A stretch of 19,248 bases of DNA from an uncultured Alphaproteobacteria bacterium. Lineage in GTDB: Bacteria > Pseudomonadota > Alphaproteobacteria > Sneathiellales > Sneathiellaceae. Every line of letters starts with the position of its first letter. Position 1 is the first letter of the stretch. Under the pieces are notes generated by a model. It made no database searches, was not told the origin of the DNA, and worked only from the letters and a program-made list of their open reading frames with translations. The stretch is taken from assembly GCA_937910835.1 (NCBI GenBank), contig CALEMG010000554.1, positions 1 through 19,248 on the forward strand, written 5' to 3'. The position numbers were made by a program, and so were the translations under genes. Below are positions 6,750 through 14,103 of this stretch, piece by piece.

Positions 6750-7791
6750 CAATGGCAGGATTTATTTCCAGAAGGGGGCGCATGACGGCACCCGCCTCCA
6801 AGTCATCCAGTGCGTCATTTATTTTGTCAAGGCTGTAGCGCCTGGTAATCATGGTTGCAAGTGGAAGTTTGTTGTCGACGGACATTCTATAAAAATGAGG
6901 AAGATCCCTGTCCGGTGACGTGTTTCCTCCCCAGCTCCCCTTGATTTGTTTGCCATTAACCAACTCGAACGGATCAATGGAAATCATCTGGCCGGCTTCA
7001 GGGTGTGAGGCGAAAACACATTGACCACCTTGTCGGCGCACCGCATTGAAGGCGAGTTCGATCGTGGATGTCCTACCCGCGGCGTCAAGGCAGTAATCGG
7101 CTCCCTTGCCATCGGTTAGTGTGCGAATTTGATCGAGAATATCGTCTCTGGACCCGTCAAGCGCGTGGGTTGCCCCGAGTTGCAGCGCCGTTTTTCGCTT
7201 GTCTGGATTAACGTCGACGGCGATGAGATTTTTCGGATTTTTGCACTTGGCATACATTAGTGCAATCGCCCCGATGCCGCCGATGCCAATAATCAAAACC
7301 GTGTGCTGCGGCTCTATGATAATCTCGTTCAGAGCCATTCCGGCACCCGTCGGAATGGCGCAGCCGAACAGGACGCCAAGGTCCATGGACAGACCCTCGG
7401 GCAGTCGGGTCAGCCGGTTTTCCGAAACAACGGTCCGTTCGCTGAAAGTCGTAATACCGCCGGAATTAAGATGGGTGCCTTGCCAGTTGTATTTTGCTCC
7501 TGCTGCTTCGAGGCCGGTCCCGCGAATCCATCCGAGGATAACCTTGTCGCCCGGGCATACTTTATTGACACCGTCACCGATCGCCCTGACGATCCCGGTT
7601 GCCTCATGCCCCAGTAGATGCGGCAGAAATTTATCCTCACCGCGCTTGCCGCGAACTTCCATAAGCTGGCTATGACAGACGCCGCTATAGGCGATTTCCA
7701 CCTCGACCTGACCGGGCAGCAGTGCCGGTATTTCAACATCATCAAGGATACGTAGCGGTTTTCCGGTTTCGAATAAAACGGCGGCCTTCAT
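6742..7791 (-). CDS. Zinc-dependent alcohol dehydrogenase (MDR family)
   Basis: 349 residues, normal for medium-chain dehydrogenases. The catalytic zinc ligands are present: Cys39 in SGVCHSQ, His62-Glu63 in LLGHEATG, and Cys144 in LFGCAIPTGAG. The NAD(P) site is IIGIGGIGAIAL (167-178), followed by IAVDVNPDK, whose Asp suggests NAD. The four-cysteine structural-zinc lobe of classical ADHs is absent; the corresponding stretch is WIRGTGLEAAGAKYNW. It is the first gene of the minus-strand cluster and overlaps the kinase/transferase gene. It could interconvert an alcohol and an aldehyde or ketone used by the cluster. No clear Shine-Dalgarno precedes the ATG, and I see no convincing promoter just upstream. 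Confidence 0.9.
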   Translation of the reverse strand: MKAAVLFETGKPLRILDDVEIPALLPGQVEVEIAYSGVCHSQLMEVRGKRGEDKFLPHLLGHEATGIVRAIGDGVNKVCPGDKVILGWIRGTGLEAAGAKYNWQGTHLNSGGITTFSERTVVSENRLTRLPEGLSMDLGVLFGCAIPTGAGMALNEIIIEPQHTVLIIGIGGIGAIALMYAKCKNPKNLIAVDVNPDKRKTALQLGATHALDGSRDDILDQIRTLTDGKGADYCLDAAGRTSTIELAFNAVRRQGGQCVFASHPEAGQMISIDPFELVNGKQIKGSWGGNTSPDRDLPHFYRMSVDNKLPLATMITRRYSLDKINDALDDLEAGAVMRPLLEINPAIDG

Positions 7792-7942
7792 TTAATCTGA
7801 CTTTTAACCCTAGATGTATTGATCTTTGGAGACGCTTTTACGCCGATTGTCCCCGACCATATCAGCATGTGTGGTGAATGCGAAGAGCAATTGACGCTTT
7901 TTGAAATTGCCGTTCCGGATGCGCTTCCCACGACCTGAACGG

Positions 7943-8172
7943 TTAGCTATGCCTCTTATCCTCATGGAATTCTTCAACCCCATCCGCGAGATTGTCACGG
8001 CGATATTTCTGCTTGATTGACAGTTCGATCATTTTCGGAACAAGCGAGAACACTCTATTCGCCTGGTAGGGCGCAGGATTAAGTGGGTTATGAAGTGTTT
8101 GTATGTCGCTGTATCCGACTTTATACGCCTACCATTTCCCGGTAATCAGAAGGTAGTCGAGCGGTACTTTAA
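7943..8172 (-). pseudogene. Decayed C-terminal fragment of an unidentified protein
   Basis: The 377 bases between the alcohol dehydrogenase and the STAS-like gene hold no intact gene. One minus-strand frame reads like real protein: LDYLLITGKW, a TAG stop (8131-8129), then AYKVGYSDIQTLHNPLNPAP, QANRVFSLVPKMIEL, KQKYRRDNLADGVEEF and a stop at 7945-7943. The composition is much more protein-like than the other frames, and the piece lacks a start and an N-terminus. A second minus-strand frame (7810-7998, ending KSVSKDQYI) could be another remnant or chance. I cannot name the parent family. A relic of gene loss at the edge of a glycan cluster is the likely explanation. Confidence 0.4.
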
Positions 8173-8639
8173 GCCTGCTGGACTTTTGCCGTTTCCAGAA
8201 TTTTCGATTTTACGAATTCCTCGGCTTCAGAGAAAATCGTGGTGGAGACCAGTTCCACCTCAAAATTCTCGGCTCTCGCCTTGGCCTTGGCGAGCGAGAC
8301 CAGCAGGCTGTAGGCGATATCCGTGGTGACGACGCCACCGCGCACATAGCGGATGCCGCCCTCATAGAGCAGCGCGTTGAGATAGGACATGTCAGTTGGC
8401 GAGAGCTCAATCTCGAAGCCGCTGCGGTTATCGAGAATATAAAAGAAATTACCCGTTTTATTGACCTTCAGGATTTCCTGAAAGACGATTGCGCGCTGAT
8501 GGCGATTAATTGGTCCTGTGGCCTTGATCAGACACAGCTGCTCATCGCCGTAATCCTGCACCTGCAGATCACAGTTGTTGAAAGATGTCTCCATTATGAT
8601 CCGGAATGTTGATTCCATATCGTGTCGGTTGCCAATCAT
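8169..8639 (-). CDS. Small SpoIIAA/STAS-like hypothetical protein
   Basis: 156 residues from the first ATG. No signal peptide or membrane segment. The pattern of alternating strands and helices (EQLCLIKATGPINRHQ, NFFYILDNRSGFEIELSPTD, GGVVTTDIAYSLLVSLAKAKAR, FEVELVSTTIFSEAEEFV) resembles the SpoIIAA-like/STAS-fold proteins common in proteobacteria. These are usually soluble single-domain proteins of unknown or regulatory function. Met8 (8618) and Met16 (8594) are alternative starts; none has a strong Shine-Dalgarno. A plausible promoter lies just upstream (8659-8686). It is monocistronic, with only a decayed fragment downstream. The fold assignment is moderate and the function unknown. Confidence 0.7.
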   Translation of the reverse strand: MIGNRHDMESTFRIIMETSFNNCDLQVQDYGDEQLCLIKATGPINRHQRAIVFQEILKVNKTGNFFYILDNRSGFEIELSPTDMSYLNALLYEGGIRYVRGGVVTTDIAYSLLVSLAKAKARAENFEVELVSTTIFSEAEEFVKSKILETAKVQQA

Positions 8640-8658
8640 GCTAATTTAGATTTTTGTA

Positions 8659-8686
8659 ATTTTACGCAAAATTTCCTATTTCGCAA
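8659..8686 (-). promoter_or_regulatory. Putative sigma-70-type promoter for the STAS-like gene
   Basis: On the minus strand, TTGCGA (8686-8681) and TAAAAT (8664-8659) are separated by 16 bases. They match the -35 box at four of six positions and the -10 box at five of six. Transcription would begin shortly before the ATG at 8639, leaving a very short leader if that start is right, or a more usual one if Met8 or Met16 is used. The surrounding stretch is AT-rich compared with the genes. Confidence 0.35.
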
Positions 8687-8861
8687 CGGTACTCGATGTG
8701 CGACAGGAAATTACCATGCGTTAAGGGGGACCATCTGGCATCGACGGCGCGTCTTTTCAAGTGTTAGACAGGAAAAAGAGATGCGAGTGTGATATATATC
8801 TCATTTTCTCGGGAAAATTGCCGAATTTCAAGGCCTACCCTGTGCGAGGAGTGCCAATAAC

Positions 8862-8879
8862 ATGAGTATAAAAAGATGA
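8862..8879 (+). other. Possible 5-codon leader ORF coupled to the DUF2254 gene
   Basis: ATG AGT ATA AAA AGA TGA encodes MSIKR. GAGGAG (8846-8851) lies ten bases upstream, while the DUF2254 start at 8876 has no Shine-Dalgarno at proper spacing. The leader stop overlaps the DUF2254 start as ATGA. This suggests ribosomes could load at the leader and re-initiate. It may also be chance in a purine-rich leader. Confidence 0.3.
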
Positions 8880-10177
8880 ATTTCAGCTTCATGCGCCATC
8901 CTCTCGTGATGCTGCAAACCGTCCCGGCGGGTATTGCCTTGACCATTGGCGCCTTTGCGCTGATGATTGGCAATCTAGAAAGCTATTCGCAGGTTCAGCC
9001 GCTCGAACCGTATCTGCAGCAGCTTGCGCCCGAGACGGCGCGCACGATCCTTTCCGTAATCGCCGGCGGGGCGATGTCGGCGCTGACGCTGACCTACTCC
9101 ATCGTCCTTGTGGTGTTTGCACTGGCGGCGGGGAATCTGGCGCCGCGTATGCTGAAGCGATTTACCTCCGATATTGTGAACCAGGTGACGGCCGGCATCT
9201 TCGGCGGAACCTTTATTTATGCTCTGCTGGCGACGACCTTTGTCAAAAAAGATTTCGTGCCCAACCTCACTATCCTCGGGGCTGAGGTGCTGGCGACGCT
9301 CTGCGTGATGCAGCTTATCTATTTCGTCAGAAATGTTTCGGAAAGTGTTGCCATAGATGACGAAATCGCCGGCATCACGAAAAAGCTGAAGGTTGCCCTT
9401 GATGCCCGGAGCAAGAGCCGGGGAGAGGAAGAGAGGAAGGAGCGTAAAAGGGCGGTGGAGAAGGTTGATGACTTCGTTTTCGACATTATCGCCGGAAAAC
9501 CCGGTTATCTCGGGTCCCTCAATGAAGACAAACTGACGGATATCGCGACAGAGGCGGGAGTAACGCTAGAGATCCAGAAGGCGCGCGGCGCCTATACCCT
9601 GGGCGAGGAAGTCATGATTAAGGCGACGAAGGAACTGGACGAAGATACAATCGACGCCATCCAGAAGCAGATTTCGATCCGACCCTCCCGTTCGGAAGAC
9701 AGCCCGATCGAGTTCTCCATCAATCTGTTGCTGGAAATTGCGCTCAGGGCGCTGTCGCCCGGCGTGAATGACACCTATACGGCCATCGCGACTGTCGATG
9801 GCATTTCGGACGCTCTGTCGCAGGCGGAGACGCAGGAAGCGGCCACAGCCTCCATTCACAAGGATGATGAGGGCAATATCCGACTGATGGTCCCGCAGCT
9901 TTCCATCGGCAACCTGATCAATCAGGCGTTCCACCCGCTCCGTCAGGCGTCGAGTGGGAATATCCTGATGGCTATCTGTATCGCCCGCGCTTATGCGCGG
10001 CTCTGCGCAACTTGCGGGAAGGGGGTGCAGAACCTGCTGACCGAGCATGCGCTCCTGCTCATACGGGAAGTTGAAAAGTCAAACCACCTGCCGGAGGACA
10101 TCGACAGTGTCATCGAGGTGTTGCCGCCCGAAATCCGAAAGGCAAACCGGGAGCGGAAGGAGAAGGGCGCGAAATAA
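8876..10177 (+). CDS. DUF2254 family predicted membrane protein
   Basis: 433 residues. The N-terminal third has four predicted membrane segments (about 13-32, 58-84, 104-122, 132-152). A charged linker (about 178-196, rich in Lys, Arg and Glu) follows, then a cytoplasmic domain. The family's hallmark is clear: LLLEIALRALSPGVNDTYTA (285-304). The pair LGEEVMIKA / DAIQKQISIRP is also typical. DUF2254 proteins are inner-membrane proteins of unknown function, spread through proteobacteria. The next gene starts 124 bases on, so it is probably not tightly coupled. The gene divides the glycan cluster side from the metabolic side and reads in the opposite direction to the STAS-like gene. Confidence 0.9.
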   Translation: MNFSFMRHPLVMLQTVPAGIALTIGAFALMIGNLESYSQVQPLEPYLQQLAPETARTILSVIAGGAMSALTLTYSIVLVVFALAAGNLAPRMLKRFTSDIVNQVTAGIFGGTFIYALLATTFVKKDFVPNLTILGAEVLATLCVMQLIYFVRNVSESVAIDDEIAGITKKLKVALDARSKSRGEEERKERKRAVEKVDDFVFDIIAGKPGYLGSLNEDKLTDIATEAGVTLEIQKARGAYTLGEEVMIKATKELDEDTIDAIQKQISIRPSRSEDSPIEFSINLLLEIALRALSPGVNDTYTAIATVDGISDALSQAETQEAATASIHKDDEGNIRLMVPQLSIGNLINQAFHPLRQASSGNILMAICIARAYARLCATCGKGVQNLLTEHALLLIREVEKSNHLPEDIDSVIEVLPPEIRKANRERKEKGAK

Positions 10178-10301
10178 CCGCGCGATGCGCCGCTGCTCTT
10201 GTCATTTGGGCTGTATTTTCTGTGGGGGCATTGTCATAATAAAGGAAAGTCGCTGGGCCATTATCTGGCCATTCCGCGCGGCACTCTAGAGGATAAACAT
10301 C

Positions 10302-11213
10302 ATGAAGATACTGATCGTAGGCGCCGGAGGCGTGGGCGGATATTTTGGCGCGAAACTGATGGAGGCGGGAGCGGACATCACTTTCCTGCTGCGCGACAAA
10401 CGGCATAAGCTGATCTCCGAAAACGGTCTTAGAATCGAGAATGACAAGGGTAGCTTCACCGTGCATCCGAAATCCGTGACCGCCGATCAATTGACGCCTG
10501 ACTATGACCTGATCATGCTCGCCCCGAAGTCCTATGACCTGCGGGACTCGCTGAACTCCCTTGAAAAGGCGAGCGGGAAAGGGCTGTTTCTGCCCTTCCT
10601 GAATGGCTATAACCATCTTGAATTTCTGGATAGCAGATACGGCAAGGATCGGGTGATGGGTGGCGTTGCCCATATCGCGGCGATGATCACGGAAACGGGC
10701 GCGGTCAAGCGTCTGGGCGATCTTGGCGGGCTTATTGTTGGTCATCGCACCGCCGCGCAGGAGGCGACTGCGCGGGAATTTGCAGGACTCTGCGAGAAGG
10801 CTGATTTTAATTTCACCTACAGCGAGGATATCGAGCAGTCGCTCTGGGAGAAATGGGTGATGCTGGCGCCGCTCGCCGCTATGACGACGCTCTGCCTCGG
10901 CTCCATTGGGGAGATTGTTGCCACCCGCTACGGCGCTGAGATGTCTCGTCGCACCCATGCCGAGGCTTGCGCCATCGCCGCCGCCAATGATCATCCGATC
11001 CCGGAGAAGGTGCAAGCCGGGCAGCGCGCCATGCTGACAAAAGAAGGCTCGATCTTTACCGCCTCAATGATGCGCGATCTCGTCGGTGGTCTTCGCACGG
11101 AGCATGAACATATCCTCGGCGACCTGATCGGGAAGGGCGAACCCCACAATATCGACTGCCCCCTCCTAAAAATCGCCTATACCCATATGGCGGTTGTGCA
11201 GGGGCGGGGGTAG
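10302..11213 (+). CDS. 2-dehydropantoate 2-reductase family protein (ketopantoate reductase-like)
   Basis: 303 residues, the usual size for PanE/ApbA proteins. The N-terminal NADPH site is ILIVGAGGVGGYFGAKL (3-19). FLNGYNHLE (99-107) carries the conserved Asn101. The catalytic lysine candidate is Lys184 in SLWEKWV. The C-terminal helical domain has the SMMRDLVGG...TEHEHILGDLI motif with the substrate-binding acidic residues near 267-269. The canonical enzyme reduces ketopantoate to pantoate for coenzyme A. Many bacteria carry several paralogues acting on other 2-oxo acids, and nothing near this one concerns pantothenate, so I do not assign panE. AGAGG lies about nine bases before the ATG. Confidence 0.88.
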   Translation: MKILIVGAGGVGGYFGAKLMEAGADITFLLRDKRHKLISENGLRIENDKGSFTVHPKSVTADQLTPDYDLIMLAPKSYDLRDSLNSLEKASGKGLFLPFLNGYNHLEFLDSRYGKDRVMGGVAHIAAMITETGAVKRLGDLGGLIVGHRTAAQEATAREFAGLCEKADFNFTYSEDIEQSLWEKWVMLAPLAAMTTLCLGSIGEIVATRYGAEMSRRTHAEACAIAAANDHPIPEKVQAGQRAMLTKEGSIFTASMMRDLVGGLRTEHEHILGDLIGKGEPHNIDCPLLKIAYTHMAVVQGRG

Positions 11214-11227
11214 TGAGGTCTTGAAGC

Positions 11228-12055
11228 ATGAACTCGCCGAAGCAGCATCATTTCGTACCTTATATGCTTTTGAAAAGATTTGCTGATTGTAATGGGAAAA
11301 TACATGTTTTTAATAAATTACATCCCGAATCTGGTGTTTACTCGACGAACCCTAGGAAAGCGTTTCGCAAAAGCGACTTGAATACGATCAATAGGAGCGA
11401 TGGGTCGAAGGATACGCGGCTGGAACACTGGTATAGTGATTTAGAGGGAAAAACAGAGCCGATAATAAGTAAAATAGAAGATGCCATGCTTTCGCGAGAA
11501 CTTCCAAATTTAAACAGCTCACAGAGGGAAATATGGGATAAATTCTACTATCACTATCAAACAAGAGCGCCTGATATCTTTGAGCGTCGGGGGCTTATAA
11601 AGGAGCTTGAAGAAGATATTTTAAGCGATATTCAAGACTTTGAAAAAAATCCATCTTTGCTCTCAGAAGATAATATATCTGAATTACGAACTCCCGAAGC
11701 TCTTGATCAGATTACACAAAATGCCAGCGTATTGGCTAGAGCAAGCACTAGTCTGGAAATACTAAAAATGTTATCTCAAAGAGGCCTCGTTTTCGGTGTA
11801 GTCGAGGATAATTCGAAGAGCTTTATTATAGGAGATCACCCTATATTACAGGTAGGGGACAGCAATTATATACGCGAACCTTGGCTTCCGATATCCACTA
11901 ACATTGCTGTTTCGCCGTATGGGCCACCGGAAAATGAAGCATTGATGTATTTAAGCCGTAATCAAGTACGGAAAATAAATGAATTCATATTCAGAAGCAG
12001 TAATATCGCGGCAGGGAGATCGAAAGACCTCATTTGCTCGTTAGCCAGACTATAA
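11228..12055 (+). CDS. DUF4238 family protein, probably horizontally acquired
   Basis: 275 residues. The N-terminus has the DUF4238 signature, KQHHFVPYMLLKRFAD (5-20) then GKIHVFNK. A later HPILQVGDSN segment and a C-terminal ISTNIAVSPYGPP region are also family-like. DUF4238 proteins are of unknown function, scattered, and often single accessory genes. The coding sequence is clearly more AT-rich than its neighbours, using many ATA, TTA, AGA and AAT codons, and the shift begins about at the start codon and ends near the hairpin at 12083. It starts 14 bases after the reductase stop but lacks a well-spaced Shine-Dalgarno. A defence or stress role is possible but unsupported here. Confidence 0.85.
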   Translation: MNSPKQHHFVPYMLLKRFADCNGKIHVFNKLHPESGVYSTNPRKAFRKSDLNTINRSDGSKDTRLEHWYSDLEGKTEPIISKIEDAMLSRELPNLNSSQREIWDKFYYHYQTRAPDIFERRGLIKELEEDILSDIQDFEKNPSLLSEDNISELRTPEALDQITQNASVLARASTSLEILKMLSQRGLVFGVVEDNSKSFIIGDHPILQVGDSNYIREPWLPISTNIAVSPYGPPENEALMYLSRNQVRKINEFIFRSSNIAAGRSKDLICSLARL

Positions 12056-12082
12056 ATATTAGAAAAAATAGAGTTGAATAAA

Positions 12083-12108
12083 AAGGGGACCGGTTTCCCG
12101 ATCCCCTT
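12083..12108. terminator. Probable bidirectional rho-independent terminator
   Basis: An inverted repeat AAGGGGA ... TCCCCTT (12083-12089 with 12102-12108) encloses a CGG/CCG inner pairing and a short loop. Read on the minus strand, the stem is followed by a T-rich tract (TTTATTC, then more T further on), fitting termination of the cyclase gene. On the plus strand it is followed by CGTTTCTT, a weaker tail, which could end the DUF4238 transcript. It lies between two convergent genes. Confidence 0.65.
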
Positions 12109-12127
12109 CGTTTCTTAGCGGGCGTGC

Positions 12128-13072
12128 CTAGTAGAGCGCGACCGGGTTGATGATCATCTGCACGGAGCCGCGCACGCGGGGCTGGCCGAGGACGAACATG
12201 AACTCCTTGATGCCCTCGCGGACAAGCGGGCCGGTATTCATGGTTTCAAGGATGTAAATCCCGTTTTCCTTCAAGAGCACAACATGTCCCCAGAAAGGCC
12301 GGCCTTCTTTTTCCGGCGGCACCACGTCAACGCCCCAGGTGCCCGAGCCCACGGCCATCTCATTCTGTGAGGCAAGCCATTCTGCGGCATCCTCCGATGT
12401 GCCGGGCTCTCCGCTCGCCCAGGCAACGGGATCGCTTCCCAGCTTTGCGTCGGTCCAGCCGGTGTAGAAAAGAACCACGTCGCCTTCACGTATTTCAACA
12501 TCTTGCGCTTTCGATGCGGCCTGAATATCCGCGGCGGTAAAGAACTGCCCGGCTTCCATCGACTTGACACCGAAATGCGCCGCCATATCAATCACGACAC
12601 CCCGGCCGACAAGCGGTGGAACGTTGTGGGTCCCGAGCTTTGTAAGTCCGGTAATCCCCGCAAAGTCTTTTTCGTCATTGCAGTTGTAATACATGCCTTC
12701 TTGACCCAGATGACCCAGCCCGTCGATCTGTGAGCCGATGCCGAGCCAAAGCTGCATCAGGTCGTCATTATAGCTACCGTTATAAGCGAACAGCGTCTGC
12801 CCGCCCTGTTGGTTCGGCTGCACGACCTGCAGGCTGAGCCCGCGCGGTGGGAAGGCGGGCGTCTTGGCGTCGATCACGATCCCGAGCGGAACACTCTTTC
12901 CCTGCTTGATCAGCTTGGTGGCGGCGAGGGTGCGCTCCGGCGTTACCAGATTGGCGGACCCGATCTCGTCATCCGCGCCCCATTTCGATGGCGCGCATTC
13001 CTGAGCAAGCGCGGTGCCCGCAAGAAAGCTTATTCCCACCGCGGTCGCGGTGAGGGTTTTCATAAATGCCAT
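12128..13072 (-). CDS. Secreted cyclase-family protein (kynurenine-formamidase-like, PF04199)
   Basis: 314 residues from the ATG at 13072, which has GGGAGGA close upstream. An upstream in-frame ATG at 13186 would hide the signal peptide and is unlikely. The N-terminus is a Sec signal: MAFMKTLTATAVGISFLAGT, with likely cleavage after ALA (23). The mature protein has the family core: DDLMQLWLGIGSQIDGLGHLG (103-123), GTHNVPPLVGRGVVIDMA, IREGDVVLFYTGW, and FMFVLGQPRVRGSVQMIINPVAL. In the classical motif HxGTHxDxPxH two histidines are replaced here (Gly111, Gln115), while Asp117 and His121 remain. The substrate of this periplasmic branch is unknown; a hydrolase or lactonase-type activity is inferred. 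Confidence 0.85.
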   Translation of the reverse strand: MAFMKTLTATAVGISFLAGTALAQECAPSKWGADDEIGSANLVTPERTLAATKLIKQGKSVPLGIVIDAKTPAFPPRGLSLQVVQPNQQGGQTLFAYNGSYNDDLMQLWLGIGSQIDGLGHLGQEGMYYNCNDEKDFAGITGLTKLGTHNVPPLVGRGVVIDMAAHFGVKSMEAGQFFTAADIQAASKAQDVEIREGDVVLFYTGWTDAKLGSDPVAWASGEPGTSEDAAEWLASQNEMAVGSGTWGVDVVPPEKEGRPFWGHVVLLKENGIYILETMNTGPLVREGIKEFMFVLGQPRVRGSVQMIINPVALY

Positions 13073-13249
13073 GATTATCCTCCCAGATATTATTTTTATA
13101 GGTGAGGAAAGAGTAATATTTAAAGAACTAATATGCAAGATGGTAGCTCGCGGTGACCGTTTGGATGAAATAGCCTGTTGCATCATGCCCTGAACGCCGT
13201 ATTCTCAAATGATAATAAATAAGAAGCGGCAAGGCCGGAGGGGAAGGAT

Positions 13250-14044
13250 ATGGACGATACTTGGGAAATTTATGCGCTGCGCTATGCGACGAAGGAAAAC
13301 CGGACACGGCGAGAATCCTTCCTGTTCGCCGATGATCACGCAAGCGTGCATCCGCTTGACTACTATGTCTGGGTACTAAAAAACGGCACGCAGACGATCC
13401 TTGTCGATACCGGCTTCGATCATGAGGAGGGTAAGCTCCGCGACCGGCCGATTTTCCAGACCCCGGCGGCGATGCTTGCCGATTTCGGCCTGCCCGCGGA
13501 AACCATCGACAGCGTCATCGTCACCCACATGCATTATGACCATGCAGGATCGCTTCATGATTTTCGTCATGCGAAACTCTATGTACAACCGGCGGAAGTT
13601 GAGTATGTGACTGGTCCGTGCATGTGCCATGAGGCGTTGCGTCACCCGTTTTCGGGTAATCATGTGATCGAGATGGTTCGCTCGCTCTATCAGGGCAATG
13701 TCGAGTTCTGCGAGGGATCGCGGGAAGTCGCGCCGGGGGTCGAGGTCCATCTGATCGGCGGCCATACGCGCGGGCAGCAATGCGTGCGTGTGAGGACGCG
13801 GCGGGGCTGGGTGGTGCTGGCCTCTGACAGCAGTCATTTTTATGAGAACTACCGACGCGGGATGCCCTTTCCCATCGTTGTCGATATGGAGGCGACCTTG
13901 CGCGGCTATGATACCCTCCGGGCGCTGGCCGATAGTGATGATCATATCATCCCGGGGCATGACCCCTTGACCCGCGCCTGGTATCCCGTCATCGACGGCG
14001 GATCAGAGAATATCGTCCAGCTCCATGCCGATCCGACGGCCTGA
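13250..14044 (+). CDS. Metallo-beta-lactamase-fold hydrolase, N-acyl homoserine lactonase-like
   Basis: 264 residues, the size of AHL lactonases (AiiA/AttM group). All expected metal ligands are visible: His93-x-His95-x-Asp97-His98 (THMHYDHAG), His172 in GGHTRGQ, Asp193 in ASDSSH, and His237 in PGHDP. The N-terminal strand-loop (YYVWVLKNG, ILVDTGFD) matches the family. The start is supported by a purine-rich GGAGGGGAAGGAT directly upstream. No signal peptide, so it is cytoplasmic. It is followed after 59 bases by an MFS transporter. It may open lactone rings of quorum signals or of metabolic lactones; no LuxI/LuxR gene is seen in this window, so quorum quenching is not established. Confidence 0.88.
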   Translation: MDDTWEIYALRYATKENRTRRESFLFADDHASVHPLDYYVWVLKNGTQTILVDTGFDHEEGKLRDRPIFQTPAAMLADFGLPAETIDSVIVTHMHYDHAGSLHDFRHAKLYVQPAEVEYVTGPCMCHEALRHPFSGNHVIEMVRSLYQGNVEFCEGSREVAPGVEVHLIGGHTRGQQCVRVRTRRGWVVLASDSSHFYENYRRGMPFPIVVDMEATLRGYDTLRALADSDDHIIPGHDPLTRAWYPVIDGGSENIVQLHADPTA

Positions 14045-14103
14045 CGATTATCTGTTGCATTTCAGGCTAGGTGGCGGGAGGGACATTTGCTATTCTCCCG
14101 CGC

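Noticed and set aside
7810..7998. 62-codon minus-strand ORF between the ADH and STAS-like genes
   Set aside because: Basic composition, no start signal, and it overlaps a more protein-like relic in another frame; at most it is another remnant.
10110..11015. 301-codon minus-strand open frame opposite the ketopantoate-reductase-like gene
   Set aside because: Long antisense frames are common in GC-rich genes; the plus-strand protein has full family motifs and this one has none.
13250..14044. Quorum-quenching locus
   Set aside because: The lactonase fold is clear, but no LuxI/LuxR-type or signal-related gene is in the window, so a signal role is unsupported.
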